DNA of 64,000 nucleotides from the NCBI RefSeq assembly GCF_052324685.1, contig NC_135223.1, positions 4,723,713-4,787,712 of the forward strand. The letters run 5' to 3'. The translations under genes and the position numbers were made by a program. The stretch is from Brachyhypopomus gauderio. Lineage: Eukaryota > Chordata > Actinopteri > Gymnotiformes > Hypopomidae. This document shows positions 1 through 12,100 of this stretch, in pieces. Every line of letters starts with the position of its first letter. Position 1 is the stretch's first letter. The notes beneath the pieces were generated by a model. That model had not been told where the DNA came from and did not search any database. It saw nothing but the letters and a program-made list of their open reading frames with translations.

Positions 1-570
1 ATTTAATTTGCGCTCGCGCAGCGTCCTGTGCTCGTCGTTGTTTGAGTCACACATGTTCTATGTAAACGTGTTTTATGTGCGCTGTCTGCACTTCGGTAAA
101 TGTAATAAACGTAACGATTTGGAAAGTGCAAAGGATTCTGTCTCGTCCATCGCCTTGCGCCCAACGTTACAAGAGCATTTTTAACTTTTTTAAACTGTAA
201 AAACACTGGGTAAACTGTCAGTGACACGGACTAACTGTAAATAGTCACTGACACTGGATAAACTGTCCTTCTGTTTTTAGATTGCCGATTTGATTATCGT
301 CGTTACCGGCACTGTCCGACACCATGTTGTTTTACAGTTAGTTAGACCGAGCGCGCCTGCGTGAATTTAGTGACGAGGCGGGGGTAAAAGTTAACTAAAA
401 AATCGATCTTTGGACGTACGAATCGATTATCAGATCATCATATGCGAATCGATTCTGAATCGGAAAATCGATTTTTTCAACACAGGCCTAACACTGACGC
501 AGACACGCCCCTTTCATATTTAAGATAAGGTGGCTATACCTCATGTGTCTCTGTGTGCGTGTGTTTGTAG
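1..570. other. Intron of the Rab11-FIP gene, no exon seen
   Basis: No coding exon is visible. Around 385-485 there are repeated atcgat-type motifs ending in a tttttcaacacag-like string, resembling decayed fish DNA-transposon ends. The rest is AT-rich unique sequence. Confidence 0.5.
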
Positions 571-684
571 CTCATGGAGGCCGTCCAGAAGCAGGAAGAG
601 ATTAACTTCCGCCTGCAGGATTACATCGACCGCATCATCGTGGCTATCATGGAGTCCAACCCTTCCATTCTAGAGGTGAAGTAA
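571..684 (+). CDS. Last coding exon of a class II Rab11-family interacting protein (RAB11FIP3/4-like)
   Basis: The exon opens after a tttgtag acceptor and reads 37 codons to TAA. It encodes a C-terminal peptide with the Rab11-binding FIP signature YIDRIIVAIM followed by NPSILEVK. In the family this C-terminal amphipathic helix dimerises and binds Rab11-GTP on recycling endosomes, and in class II members it also supports cytokinesis traffic. The rest of the gene lies to the left, outside the window. The NPSILE ending separates it from class I FIPs, which end in an EETPxILR-type sequence. Whether it is FIP3 or FIP4 cannot be decided from 37 residues. The identification rests on memory of the family; the exon itself is clear. 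Confidence 0.8.
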   Translation, partial: LMEAVQKQEEINFRLQDYIDRIIVAIMESNPSILEVK

Positions 685-843
685 TCGCCATGGCAGCAGC
701 CTAAGGGATCTCCAGCCAATGGCAGGACAGGATGCGAGGACTCCAGTGGATCCCAGCGCACTTTCTGGATTAAAGTGGATTTATAGAACCTCTGTTTGGA
801 CTTTTCTAACAGATCTAGCAGGACCCTGTTCTGTGGACAAATC

Positions 844-874
<31 letters not shown>

Positions 875-969
875 CACGTGTGTGTAGCTTACGCACAAGT
901 ACGCACCTGCATATGGCTGTTGGTTCCTGTGACTTCCCTGTTTTGTGGGATTGAGGGGCCCAATCCCTG

Positions 970-1054
<85 letters not shown>

Positions 1055-1188
1055 CACCATGTGTGATCACTGTGGTTACTCACACCACATGCACGGTTAG
1101 CAAAACCCCACACACACACACTGTCGCACATAGACCTACAGCTGCTGATATTTGGCAGTGTTAGGTTTTGCGTTTGTCTGAACTGAGT
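685..1188. repeat. 3' UTR/downstream of Rab11-FIP with TG microsatellites
   Basis: Two TG tracts (about 842-871 and 973-1052) dominate. The CVCV and HTHT open frames here are microsatellite artefacts. A polyadenylation site for the Rab11-FIP transcript was not fixed. Confidence 0.7.
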
Positions 1189-1468
1189 CCTGGTACGGCT
1201 CTCTGAGTGAACCCGTGTGAGGGACACCCGGTGTCCTGGTACGGCTCTCTGAGTGAACCCGTGTGAGGGACACCCGGTGTCCTGGTACGGCTCTCTGAGT
1301 GAACCCGTGTGAGGGACACCCAGTGTCCTGGTACGGCTCCCTGAGTGAACCCGTGTGAGGGACACCCGGTGTCCTGGTACGGCTCCCTGAGTGAACCTGT
1401 GTGAGGGACACCCAGTGTCCTGGTACGGCTCCCTGAGTGAACCCGTGTGAGGGACACCCGGTGTCCTG
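1189..1468. repeat. 46-bp minisatellite, about 6 copies
   Basis: The unit begins cctggtacggctctctgagt and repeats every 46 bp with single-base variants (ctctct/ctccct, ccggtgt/ccagtgt). 46 is not a multiple of 3, so all frames show the same peptide phase-shifted; it is not coding. Confidence 0.9.
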
Positions 1469-2112
1469 AGGGAGGGTGTTCACGGGACTCTGGGTGTTTC
1501 CCCTACTGCTGAAGTCATTATACCACTGAATTTCATTTGCTGACATTATTAAGAAACTCACAGAATGTTTGCTGTATTCATGATTTGTGTTTACTTTGAT
1601 TTTTTTTTTATCTTTCATGTTGTTTATTTATTACAATGAAGCAGAAAGCAAGGGGTCAAAACAGACAAAATTCCACAAGTCACCTCAATCCTCCCAACCA
1701 AGGCCAACTGCCCATGTTCCCAGCAGGAAGGCATCTGGTATATGCTGACTGGGGAGGTGATGCATTGTGGGAAGTGTAGTTCTGTGCCCATGTGCACTTT
1801 CTTGCTGAGTGAGATGAGCTGAACATGGCGGACCTCCTCCTGTGGCCTGGATTACAAAGAGAAACTTTCAATTCTTGTACAGAAAAGAGACTTTTCTTGT
1901 TAACTTTGAATGGAAGAAATGATATATTTCCTCACATATCTGGAAGAAAAATGATTGCACTTTGAAAAGTAATTTGAAGAGTCCTTCAGTTGCTTGGACA
2001 CCTTATGATAAGCTGCCTGCAAGTTTTACTGAATTCTCCTCGAGAGAGAGGCGCGTGATTGGATGAAGACAAGCTCATAACAGACTACTCAGAAAAGCAT
2101 GTGCACACGCAA

Positions 2113-2118
<6 letters not shown>

Positions 2119-2176
<58 letters not shown>
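2119..2176. repeat. (CA)n microsatellite
   Basis: Uninterrupted CA dinucleotides. The surrounding 1490-2815 interval shows no exon. Confidence 0.9.
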
Positions 2177-2178
<2 letters not shown>

Positions 2179-2814
2179 AAAGTGTTTTTCCCTCATCTGA
2201 CCATTTCTACTTTTAGACAGAAAGAAGATTTAGTTTCAGTTTGTCTTCCATGTTCTCACACTCTTTGACCATGTGTCGGGGTGTGTGAATGTGTGTGAAT
2301 GTGTGTGAATGTGTGCACGTATGTGTAAGTCTCTCACTGCAACAGCCATGGAGAGCTTTTGATTGTGTGTATTAAACTACTGTCCACTGCCTGATTTAGG
2401 ATCAGTTTATGCACATCATGCAGAGTGACCTTAAAGGGGCAGACCGACAGAGCTGATCTCAGGTCAGTGTGAGGCTTGCTGACCCCTCTGGTCTCTCTGT
2501 GTGCTGGTACGAGGTGGCCAGCCACCTTAGGAACATGTTGGAACTGAGAGCACAAATGAACGATGTGGGACGTTCCTGCTTTTGAGGGGAAACTAGGGAT
2601 TCGTTTTTCTTTCCTCATAAAAATAAATCCTTTTTCCTCAGCTCAGCATAATTATACACTGCACAGCCACCCCAAACCACCTTTTTATGGAGGGACAGGG
2701 GTGGGATGTGTGAGTGTGTGAGTGTGTGTGTGTGTGTGTTTAGACAGTGCTTTTAACAAAAGCTTTACACATGCCCCGATGTAAAGGCAGGGGGTGGGGG
2801 GATGGGTAAATCCT

Positions 2815-3065
2815 ATTTGCTCTTCCTGGACTCGCGTCAACCAAAGAGTGCTCGGATCTGCTCTGCTGCGTGAGACGACGGAGCCGCACACGCGTCGGAC
2901 GACGTGCGCCGCACCTCCCGCTGGTTGGTATCTCTGCTCCGCTGACTTGTGCGAGCGTTCGCGCCATTTTCTGAGTCCTGCTCTTCTTCTGGCAAATGTG
3001 ACGGCTGAATCAAACTCCAGACACACTGGCTGCCCTCTGCTGCCTCTCACGAGGAAACGGAAGTA
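2815..3065. promoter_or_regulatory. CpG-dense patch, possible agl promoter/first exon
   Basis: A local cluster of CpG dinucleotides (for example cgtgagacgacgg and gcgttcgcgccattttc) stands out in AT-rich sequence about 2.3 kb before the first recognised agl exon. A second, smaller CpG patch lies at 5220-5300. Either could be the transcription start of agl. No TATA box or confirmed 5' UTR was identified. Confidence 0.3.
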
Positions 3066-3669
3066 CTGACAACAACGTGTACAGACGTTTTAGCGAATCC
3101 GCACTCACGCTTTCAAACGTCCAAAGAAAACATTTCACTGCTGAGCAGGCATCTCACTGGTCACTTAGAATACTAATTTTAGTTACAAGTAAACATTAAA
3201 AAAGGGGGGTGGGGGTCTTGTTGTAAAGTATAAAATTGTAAAATGAAGTTTATTCTGATTATCAAGCAACATGTATAAAGAGATCAGTATTGTCTTCTGC
3301 TGTAAGGAGATTTTGTTTTTTCATTTTGAGTTTCTTTTGAAGATGCCCCACAAGATGTATCACTTATTGTTTGGGGCTCCTATAAATTTTGAAGTAATTG
3401 TACAAAAGTAAACATGAACTTAGACATGAATAAATAAAATGAACATATCTCCTATACCTGTGGCTTCCCTTTAATGAGAGCTGAAGAGGAACCACCGTCT
3501 CCATTTATTTTCGTGTGTGGTACTAGTGGAGGATTCTGGACAGCCTATTAAAGCTGCAGTCAGTAGGATTGAGAAATGATTAGACTTGTTTTGAAAATTC
3601 AAATCTCTCCCAGGCCCCTCCCTCTCTGCACTCCAGCCCCGCCTACAAAAAAATTGACAACAATATGTA
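3066..3669. other. Intergenic, nothing recognised
   Basis: AT-rich unique sequence with a short G-run near 3205. No exon or repeat family was recognised. Confidence 0.5.
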
Positions 3670-4335
3670 CAGGTGCATTGCAGTAAATTAGGATATCATC
3701 AAAACGTTTTATTTCAGTAATTCAATACAAAAAGTGAAATGCAATATATAGATTCATCACAGAGTGATCTATTTCAAGTGTATTTCTGTTAATGTTGATG
3801 ATTATGGCTTGCAGCCAATGAAAACCCCAAATCATTATCCCAGAAAATTAGAATATTATATAAGACCATCCTGAAATGCACTTAATACTTGGTCAGGGCT
3901 CCTTTTGCACAAATTACCACATCAGTCCAGCGTGGCATAGAGGCAATCAGCCTGTGGCCCTGCTGAGGTGTTATGGAAGCCCAGGTTGCTTTGATAGCAT
4001 CCTTCAGCTCGTCTCCATTGTTGGGTCTGGTGTCTCATCTTCCTGTTGACAATATCCCATATATTCTCCATGGGGTTTAGGTCAGGTGACTTTGCTGGCC
4101 AATCAAGCACAGCTATACTGTGGTTATTAAACCAGGTATTGGTATTTTTGGCAGTGTGGGCAAGTCCTGCTGGAAAATGAAATTTCCATCTCCAAAAAGC
4201 TTGTTGGCAGAGGGTAGCAGGAAGGGCTCTAAGTTCCTGGTAGACAGCTGCACTGACTCTATTGTGTTGAGTCTGGAGGAAGTGATGCGGCGAAAAAAGA
4301 TGAGCCCATGCAAATGTTATGCAAATGACATCCAA
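3670..4335 (-). mobile_element. Truncated Tc1-like transposon
   Basis: A terminal repeat starting caggtgcattgcag follows a TA dinucleotide (3668-3669). The minus strand encodes the C-terminal third of a Tc1/mariner transposase, including the PAKSPDLNPMENIWD region that carries the last catalytic acidic residue. The reading frame shifts once near 4140: the upstream piece, including FQQD, is in another frame. The N-terminal DNA-binding half and the second terminal repeat are missing, so this is a dead 5'-truncated copy. Confidence 0.85.
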
Positions 4336-5358
4336 AACTATGTAGCTGTTCAGATAGAAGGTAGCTACTGTTCGTGTGAACCACCAGTTCCATTTTCAAA
4401 TGCTCCAGATTAGTATGGAAGTTAAACCTGTTCCATACTCCATACTGTTCCCACCTGCATTATCAGGGTTCCCTGTCCTTTTACGATGCAGCCCTGCTAA
4501 AATTTAAGAATTCGGATCAATGCAACAATGCCTGGAGAAACGTTTCAGAGATTGTTGTTGTCTAGTAGGTTTAGAAAAGTACTAATATACCAATATACTA
4601 GAAAAGTTAGCCTTTGTTAGTTTATGCTAGCACAAATGAGAGCCTTTTACAAACTTTGACCACACAGGTCACATGTACATAGCTGAGGTTGGGAGCAGAA
4701 GTTTGGGAATTAAAATACTAAACTACTATTACATGTCGCTACAAACAGTTGATCTTTCTTACTACAGTTACACACTCATGCTCTTTCATTTCAAATGAAG
4801 TTTTGTAGACCAGTGCAATCATGGAAAACCAGCACGTGTGTGAGTTGTAATAATGTTCCAAACTGTTTCTCAGTCACCACTGTCTTCAGATTTCACAGGT
4901 CCTGGTAACATCAAAGGACCAGTGAATTGTAACGTCGTATGTTAATGTTGGATTCAGTAGGTTGCTCGCACCCTAGATCACAAGGTCAGAAGTTAAACTA
5001 CATAAATTAACACAATCAGACACTCCTTGCTCTGATTGGCCGCTTTCCTTTGGGAGAGGTTGATTCTTGTGAATGGTATGCAGAGGATTAGGTGGATCAA
5101 ATCACGTTTTTAAAAATGCACTAGTAATGTAGTTCCTGCCTTTTTCATGGTGATTGTAACATATCATAAACTCTTTAAATAACTCAAGCTACAGCAGACA
5201 GTTACGCAAACTCATACTAATCCTGGGGCTCGTGGGTCGTGTCCCGCGCCCGGCCTTCTCCCGCTGTTCACAGTTGCACTGTTGAGTCCAGAGGTGGCGT
5301 TTCCGACGTGTAAAGGGCACCCTAAAAAAAGACCAGCAGTGTGTTCCACCTGCTGTAG
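4336..5358. other. Region before first recognised agl exon
   Basis: No exon was recognised. The exon carrying the canonical agl N-terminus is either here, unrecognised, or absent (see exon 1). CpG-rich sequence lies at 5220-5300. Confidence 0.4.
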
Positions 5359-5419
5359 ATCCAGAACGTCTTCCTGAAGGACATGGACATGGAGAGGACT
5401 CTGTTTCGCCTGGAGCAAG
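5359..5419 (+). CDS. agl: agl exon 1 (first recognised coding exon)
   Basis: Ends LFRLEQ + G, matching the conserved N-terminal motif. An acceptor-like gctgtag precedes 5359, which would allow eight more in-frame residues from an upstream exon. The first in-frame ATGs are at 5383 and 5389. The true start is uncertain. Confidence 0.75.
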
Positions 5420-6064
5420 GTACGTCCAGGAAAGACGTCTGGTTTATTAGGATGTTGTTATTCAGTGCATTTGACCCTGGGATGCACAGTAGATATTACT
5501 ACAACACAGAGTTTAATTATGCTGTTGTTGGCATGTCTGTTGTTGGCATGTCTGGCATGTCAGTGAGACCACTGATACACACAGTGGTCTCACTGTCTTT
5601 TATTTTGCATGACCTGAGTGTATCGTAGAAAAGCCAGAACTCTCTTTTTATTGAGCTGTTTGGGTTTTGTGCCAGGTCTAACTGGGCAGTGCAGTCAACC
5701 ACAGCCCAGTGTCGATTGCGTGTGTCATGGGCAGGGCGGACATGTAAAGGGTGATGCCGGGTTGAGAACATGAGGGAATGCTCGAGAATTATAGTGCACA
5801 AAACGTGAGCTTTTGACCAGAGGGGCCCAAGTTACAGTTTATATACATATAATTCCAGGTATATGTATAAGATTGCAGGAAGTGCAGGTAAGTGTCTACG
5901 TATGTGTAAACCTCTCAACTGAGCTACAACGAGCCTTGATTGGGTGAATTAAACTCCTGTCAGTTGCCTGACTTGGGATCAGTTGATGAAGCACTTTGCT
6001 TGCACAGCTGATGAAGGACCTGTGTCCGAATCGTCCAGTTTCTCTAGTTTTTCCCAATAACTAT

Positions 6065-6108
<44 letters not shown>

Positions 6109-9100
6109 GTTAAGGTTTCGAGCTCCAGTTTCGTCTGGGGCCCACCCTGCAGGGCAAGAGCGTGCGTGTGTTCACTAACTACCCGTCACCTGGGACGCCG
6201 TTCGCCAGCCAGGAGTTCCGAGCTCTGGAGTGGATGGTCCCCGCGGGCGGGCGGGACGACTCCGACACGTACTGCAGGCTGGACCTGGATGTGGCGGGCT
6301 CCTACCGATACTACTTTGAGTGCGGGTGAGAGTGCTGTGGTCCCTCCGCGCTAACACCTGCGCCCACAATTCTTCTGCGGTCTGGAACGGGCGTGCGAAT
6401 CGTGTTTACCTGCCGTGACTTTGCTGTCAGGGTCGAGGGGAGGGCCGGCGGGGGCTGCATCATGGTGGACCCCGTGCTGCACGTGGGCCATGAGGGCAAG
6501 ATACTGAGTTTGGACAGCGTCCGCGTTCAGACCCACCTCGCCAAGTGCCTGGGTCCCCTGGACGAATGGTTAGACCGACTGAGGGTAGCCAAGGAAACCG
6601 GTGAGAGTCTGAATGCATGTTATTAGTGGTTAACTGATAATGTTGTTTCAGGATGAAGATGATGATGAAGTTCTAGAGTGTGCGTCCTGCAGTTATCAGT
6701 AATGCAGTCTAGCAAGACACTGTAAGACTTGCATTGCTGACATCACTGTGCTGTTATTATGGTGCTCAGAATCAGTTTGCGGAAGGTTCACGTATTCAAT
6801 ACTGTGACAAAGCTTGTCAGGGTCGTCCTGTAAATATGTCACTTCCTGTGACCTCGTGCTTGCTGTGTGATCGTAGTGTTAATTCGTGCCTAGCTTAAGC
6901 CTATGCATGAGCAATAGCTCGGAGCACGTGGGCACACGAATGTGACTGTGAAGCAACACAAATGGCTGTAGAGAAGTTCTGAAGGATCTGATCTCCACAC
7001 GCAGGCTACAGTATGATCCACCTGACACCCGTACAGAAACTTGGCCGGTCTGGATCCTGCCGCTCCATCGCTGACCAGCTGGAGCTGAACCCCGAGTTTT
7101 CCCCGTCTGGGAGGAGCTACACCTGGACGGACGTAGGGAACTTGACAGAGAAGATCAGGAAGGAATGGAGAATGATCTGCATCACTGACCTGGTGTACGA
7201 CCACACAGGTGTGCGGCTCTCCATCAGCAGTCTAGAACACAGAAGCCCATTTGGATCTTCTAGGGCAGAACACTTTCACACTTGTTGATTGCACAAGCAT
7301 TCACATATTAATCCAAACATACATCTTCAAAATAATCTAATGCAGGCCATGCCACTTTATCATAATATTTTACTCCATAGCACACTGTGAAAGGTAGCAA
7401 TATTACAGCAGTTTACTACCGTTGTCCTCGTGCCGATCTCCTCCAGTGAACCCTTGACCTTTTACAGCGCCCGGGCTGAGTTGCGTGTCCGCTGTTTAGC
7501 ACACAAAGCTCAGAGCTTAAGCTGCTCTGGCCGCGAGGAGCGAGGGAGGTGCAGCTGTCCTGGCTGCGTCACACTCCATGACACTCGCGTTTCATCCGAG
7601 GGTTCACCGCTGCAGTTCGTGATCGCCGAGAGGCAACGACTCGCCGCACGTTACTCGCCGAGCCGTCCGACTGTCGGAGAGGCCAGCCGGGCGGCGAGCG
7701 GCCACGAGTCTCGTCTGTGTGACGACGCCGTGCTCTTTAGCTGCTTCCCTGACATTGCACAGTTCTAAAAGTGGAGGTCGGTGTTATGTGTGGCGCGACA
7801 GTGTTTCAGTCTGTGCTCTCTCGGTGCACTGAGAGGTTTTCAACACTCTGCCGTGGTAGAAACTGCATTTATTTTTATGGATAAGGGACTCGACTCATAA
7901 CATTGGCAGTTTGATGGTGCAACTATGTTGACCGGTGCCATTAGGTTGAATAATGTGATTAATCTGACCACAGGTAAATGGTAAAGTATCATCAAACTTA
8001 TGAGGAAGTCCTTGATAACACCCAGCCTCTAAATGAATATGCAAACAGAGTTGAACCAGAAGCCTCGTTTCAGAAATAGCACGAGCGCCAGGGAGAGCAT
8101 CAGACGTGTGCCAGGACACACCACTTTGAAGCCCTTAATGTTCATATGAATATTCATAAAAACCATCAAATACATCTTAATGACTGAATTTCAATGCACT
8201 TAGGAATGTGCACCCTCACCAGTTTTGATTACAGGTTGTATCGGAACATTTGCATTCGAAATCAGCAGTTTTTAACAGGAGTGAGTTGACCTTTAAAGCA
8301 GACGTGGTCCAAGAAACCTGGTTTCACTGATGTCGACTCACTACATACTGGGTTCAGTTCTCACTACATACTGGGTTCAGTTCTCATGTCCCTTAACACG
8401 GCCTTCATTATGTCATCAGTGCTGAAGGCAAGCACTGTGAAAGCCACCATGTTCACCATGTCCACCATGTCCACCATGTCCTCTGACCTGTCTACTGAGC
8501 ATGCATCGCCAGTCCAGCAAAAGGAATGAGCGTTGTGGTTACCAGTCACACTATGTGTCACCGTAACAGTAACACCGTATCTGTTCATAATCTCATTTAT
8601 ACTCTGGCTATTTTCTATCAAATGAATATGAAAAATACTACAAAATGATATTATGCACAAGCTAATCACATAATGTGTTTCCAACTCCCACACTGTTCTT
8701 ACATTCATACATTAGTATCAGATCACACTTCTAAGCAGGAAAACATAAACATTTTCAATTAGCCAAAGATTCTACTTGATTTTGAAAGTGTGGTAACGCC
8801 CTGCCGTTTGAATATGAACAACACATTCACAACATATAGTGTTACCACGCCATATGTTAACATTTAAGAATATCTTAGAAGTCTGTACCGTCTAAATCAG
8901 GTTGGCTTTCTCCATCTGGGCTCAGTGTGCTTACTGTGTCTCGCTAGCGGCTAGCAGCGAGTGGCTGAACCTCCACCCGGAGTGTGGCTACAACCTGGCC
9001 AACTCCCCCCACCTGAAGCCGGCCTGGCTGCTGGACCGAGCCCTGTGGCACCTGGGCCGCGACGTGGCCGATGGAAAACATGCGGAGGCGGGCCTGCCGG

Positions 9101-12100
9101 CCCTCGTCACGCACGAGGAGCAGCTCCACGTGAGTTTGGGCTTTTCACGCCCTGCTCCACAACAGCTGGAACTGTCACACAGTTCACAATGAATCCATCC
9201 GGAATCTGGTTGACAGCCAATATTGCAAAGCTCGGCTTAAATGCAAACCCTGAAGTGGGGAATGCACAAAGACAAGGACAGATTTAATTGATATATTAGT
9301 ATTTGAATAGTGTATTTATGTTCCGCTCGATAGAATCAGATTATCGCATTCAGAATGGACCAGAATGGATCAGAATCGATGGATCATTACACACTTATTC
9401 CAAGCAGCATTAGCCTCAATGTAGAGACCCATGTGTGAACCATTAAGAAGTAACGTTGCCATGGAGAAGTAAGAGACGGTTAGTAAATACAAAGTTGTTT
9501 TGAAGGCCCTCCCATCATAAGGACACTGGTCTGGAGTCCCAACAGGGAACAGCTGTATGATGTTTCCTGTTCTCCCTGACCTGTCCGTGCCAGCCCAAAG
9601 CTTCGAGGAACTGTGAAGGCTCTTATGAGAAGCATCAGCTGTTTTTAGAAAACTGAACTCAGCAGTATCGTCCAGTTATTTGTCATTCCTACTGGTCTAG
9701 AGCTGGGAACTATTTGTTTAGAAAAGTCTTGGAGTTCACTGTGATTTGAATGCTCACTGAGTCACATTTAGAGTTTTATCCAACCATATAATGTCTGCGT
9801 GAGTAGGAGTCCTAGAAGATCTTGTTTGTATTCTAAGAGTTTTAACGTTTTTATAGCGTTTAATTTCAGACATATCAACATTGACACTGACCAAGCGAAG
9901 TTTAAGAGAGCTGCCTTGGGAAAAGCTCGACTGCTGCTGTAGTGCTTTACGGAATAAACACAAGTGGCACGCGACTGTCTCAGGATCAGTCTCCATGGTC
10001 CTTGCTGGTGTGGCCTCTGTCTCCAGACCCTACGCAGGCTGCTGTGGCAGGACCTTTTTCCTCGGCTGAAACTGTGGGAGTTTCTCCAGGTGGACGTGCA
10101 CAAAGCCGTGGAGCGGTTTGAGGAGGCGCTGCAGGACGGTGAGCAGGTCCCCGCCCGTCCATGTCGTGACACCAGCGACCCATCGATCTGGGCTGACACT
10201 CGACATGCGTGCTGTCGTGCGGTGGTGATGGTGTGGCACAGGTGCAAAGCCCCCTGGGTCGAAGACGGCCGGGTTGCGTAAGCTGAAGATCATACAGGAC
10301 CCTCAGTACCAGCGCTTCGGGAACACCGTGGACATGAAGATGGCGCTGGAGATGTTTGGCAGGAAGGCGTGAGTTCTTTACCACAACACATGGCAGTTCC
10401 TTCAGGCTTGGATGGCCAATGTGTCCAGAGTTCCACATTGGTATGTCGCCTCCTAGTGGCTACAGAGAAGAAAGCTGGAACCAACTTTGTTCTTCAAATG
10501 TGCTCACCATTATTTTTGTCTAACCAAGAAATCCTTGTCATTTTCACTGTATTTATTTGTGTTTATACTAATTTGCCCTTTTATGTTCTATGAATCAGTA
10601 TTGGGAAAGAACACAGTGTTGGTGTTTTGGGGAGCTACCAGTTTACAATGTTACACTGTTGCAAATCCTGAGAATATGGTTACGTTTATGTGATTACATT
10701 CGACAGTAGCTAAACATGAACACTGACTTTTATCAGAGGCATTTTTGTAATATTTAACAGGAATGGCCCTGCAGCAATCCAAGCGTGCTGTGATTGGTTT
10801 AAGAAAGCCCTGGAGGAACTGAACCTAAAGTGCTATGAGGAAATGTGCAAACATCACGAGCAGGTCCGTCTCAAGTTGACTCATGTGTTCCCAGTCCTTC
10901 CCAGAATCCTCTACTGCCCATGTGCATTTCAGCCCTACGGACATATACTGGTTTATCCTATTCAGGCCGTAAACTGCATCGTGGACGTCGTGCGTTATGA
11001 GCGTCTTGCGGTGAATGGCCCCCGGCTTGGACCAATCACAAGAACGTGCCCCCTAGTGGCCAGGCGAGCACTGTGCAACGCTTCACACACATGCTTGTTA
11101 AGCTCCTTGGTGAGTTGTCTTGGGGTTTCATGTTGGTCCTCTTTTCCAACACAGATACTTCACCTTCCCCTTTGAGGACATGGCCATGGAGAAGGAACTG
11201 GAGCTTCTCCACAGGTCTGAAGACGCGTGTCGCCTCCTGGCCCACAGTGGATGGGTGATTGGAGCCGATCCGCTCCAGGACGTCGCAGTACCAGGTGGGA
11301 CGCTACGCACGCAACACGGACCTCCACTCCCACTGCTGAGAACTATCAACAGAGCAAAGAAGGCATTTAAAAAACTTATAAAGACAAGGACAAAAACCTT
11401 TATTACTTTATTGGTTGTTAAACCTCCAGTGCTTTCTTCATTCATTAATCCCCTTATCCCCTAATCTCCTCATCCCCTCACCCCCTTGTCCCCTAACCCC
11501 CTCATCCCCTCACCCCCTTGTCCCCTAACCCCCTCGTTCCCTCATCCCCTTGTCCCCTAACCCCCTCATCCCCTCACCCCCTTGTCCCCTAACCCCCTCA
11601 TCCCCTCACCCTCTCGTCCCCTAATCCCCTCGTTCCCTAATCCCCTCACCCCCTTGTCCCCTAATCCCCTCATCCCCTCACCCCCTTGTCCCCTAATCCC
11701 CTCATCCCCTCGTTCCCTAACCCCCTCATCCCCTCACCCCCTTGTCCCCTAACCCCCTCGTTCCCTCATCCCCTCACCCCCTTGTCCCCTAATCCCCTCA
11801 TCCCCTTGTCCCCTAACCCCCTCATCCCCTCACCCCCTTGTCCCCTAACCCCCTCATCCCCTCACCCCCTTGTCCCCTAACCCCCTCATCCCCTCACCCC
11901 CTTGTCCCCTAACCCCCTCATCCCCTCACCCCCTTGTCCCCTAACCCCCTCATCCCCTCACCCCCTTGTCCCCTAATCCCCTCATCCCCTTGTCCCCTAA
12001 GCCCCTCATCCCCTCACCCCCTTGTCCCCTAACCCCCTCATCCCCTCACCCCCTTGTCCCCTAACCCCCTCATCCCCTCATCCCCTCACCCCCTCGTCCC

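Larger units (their letters stand above)
5420..10965. other. agl introns 1-8
   Basis: Holds a CT microsatellite (6070-6104) directly before exon 2. A 23-bp direct duplication lies near 8339-8384 and a short ccaccatgt repeat near 8447-8480. Introns 4 (7209-8947) and 5 (9130-10026) show no further exons. The GC-rich 7430-7770 patch has a long frame but no recognisable protein. Confidence 0.5.

Noticed and set aside
621..1070. Poly(HT)/poly(CV) frames around TG microsatellites
   Set aside because: Dinucleotide repeats translated in both strands, not proteins. The same applies at 2059, 40130, 43127, 51230 and 56392.
7430..7768. 112-codon frame in a GC-rich patch of agl intron 4
   Set aside because: No recognised domain, no splice sites in phase, and exons 4 and 5 join correctly without it.
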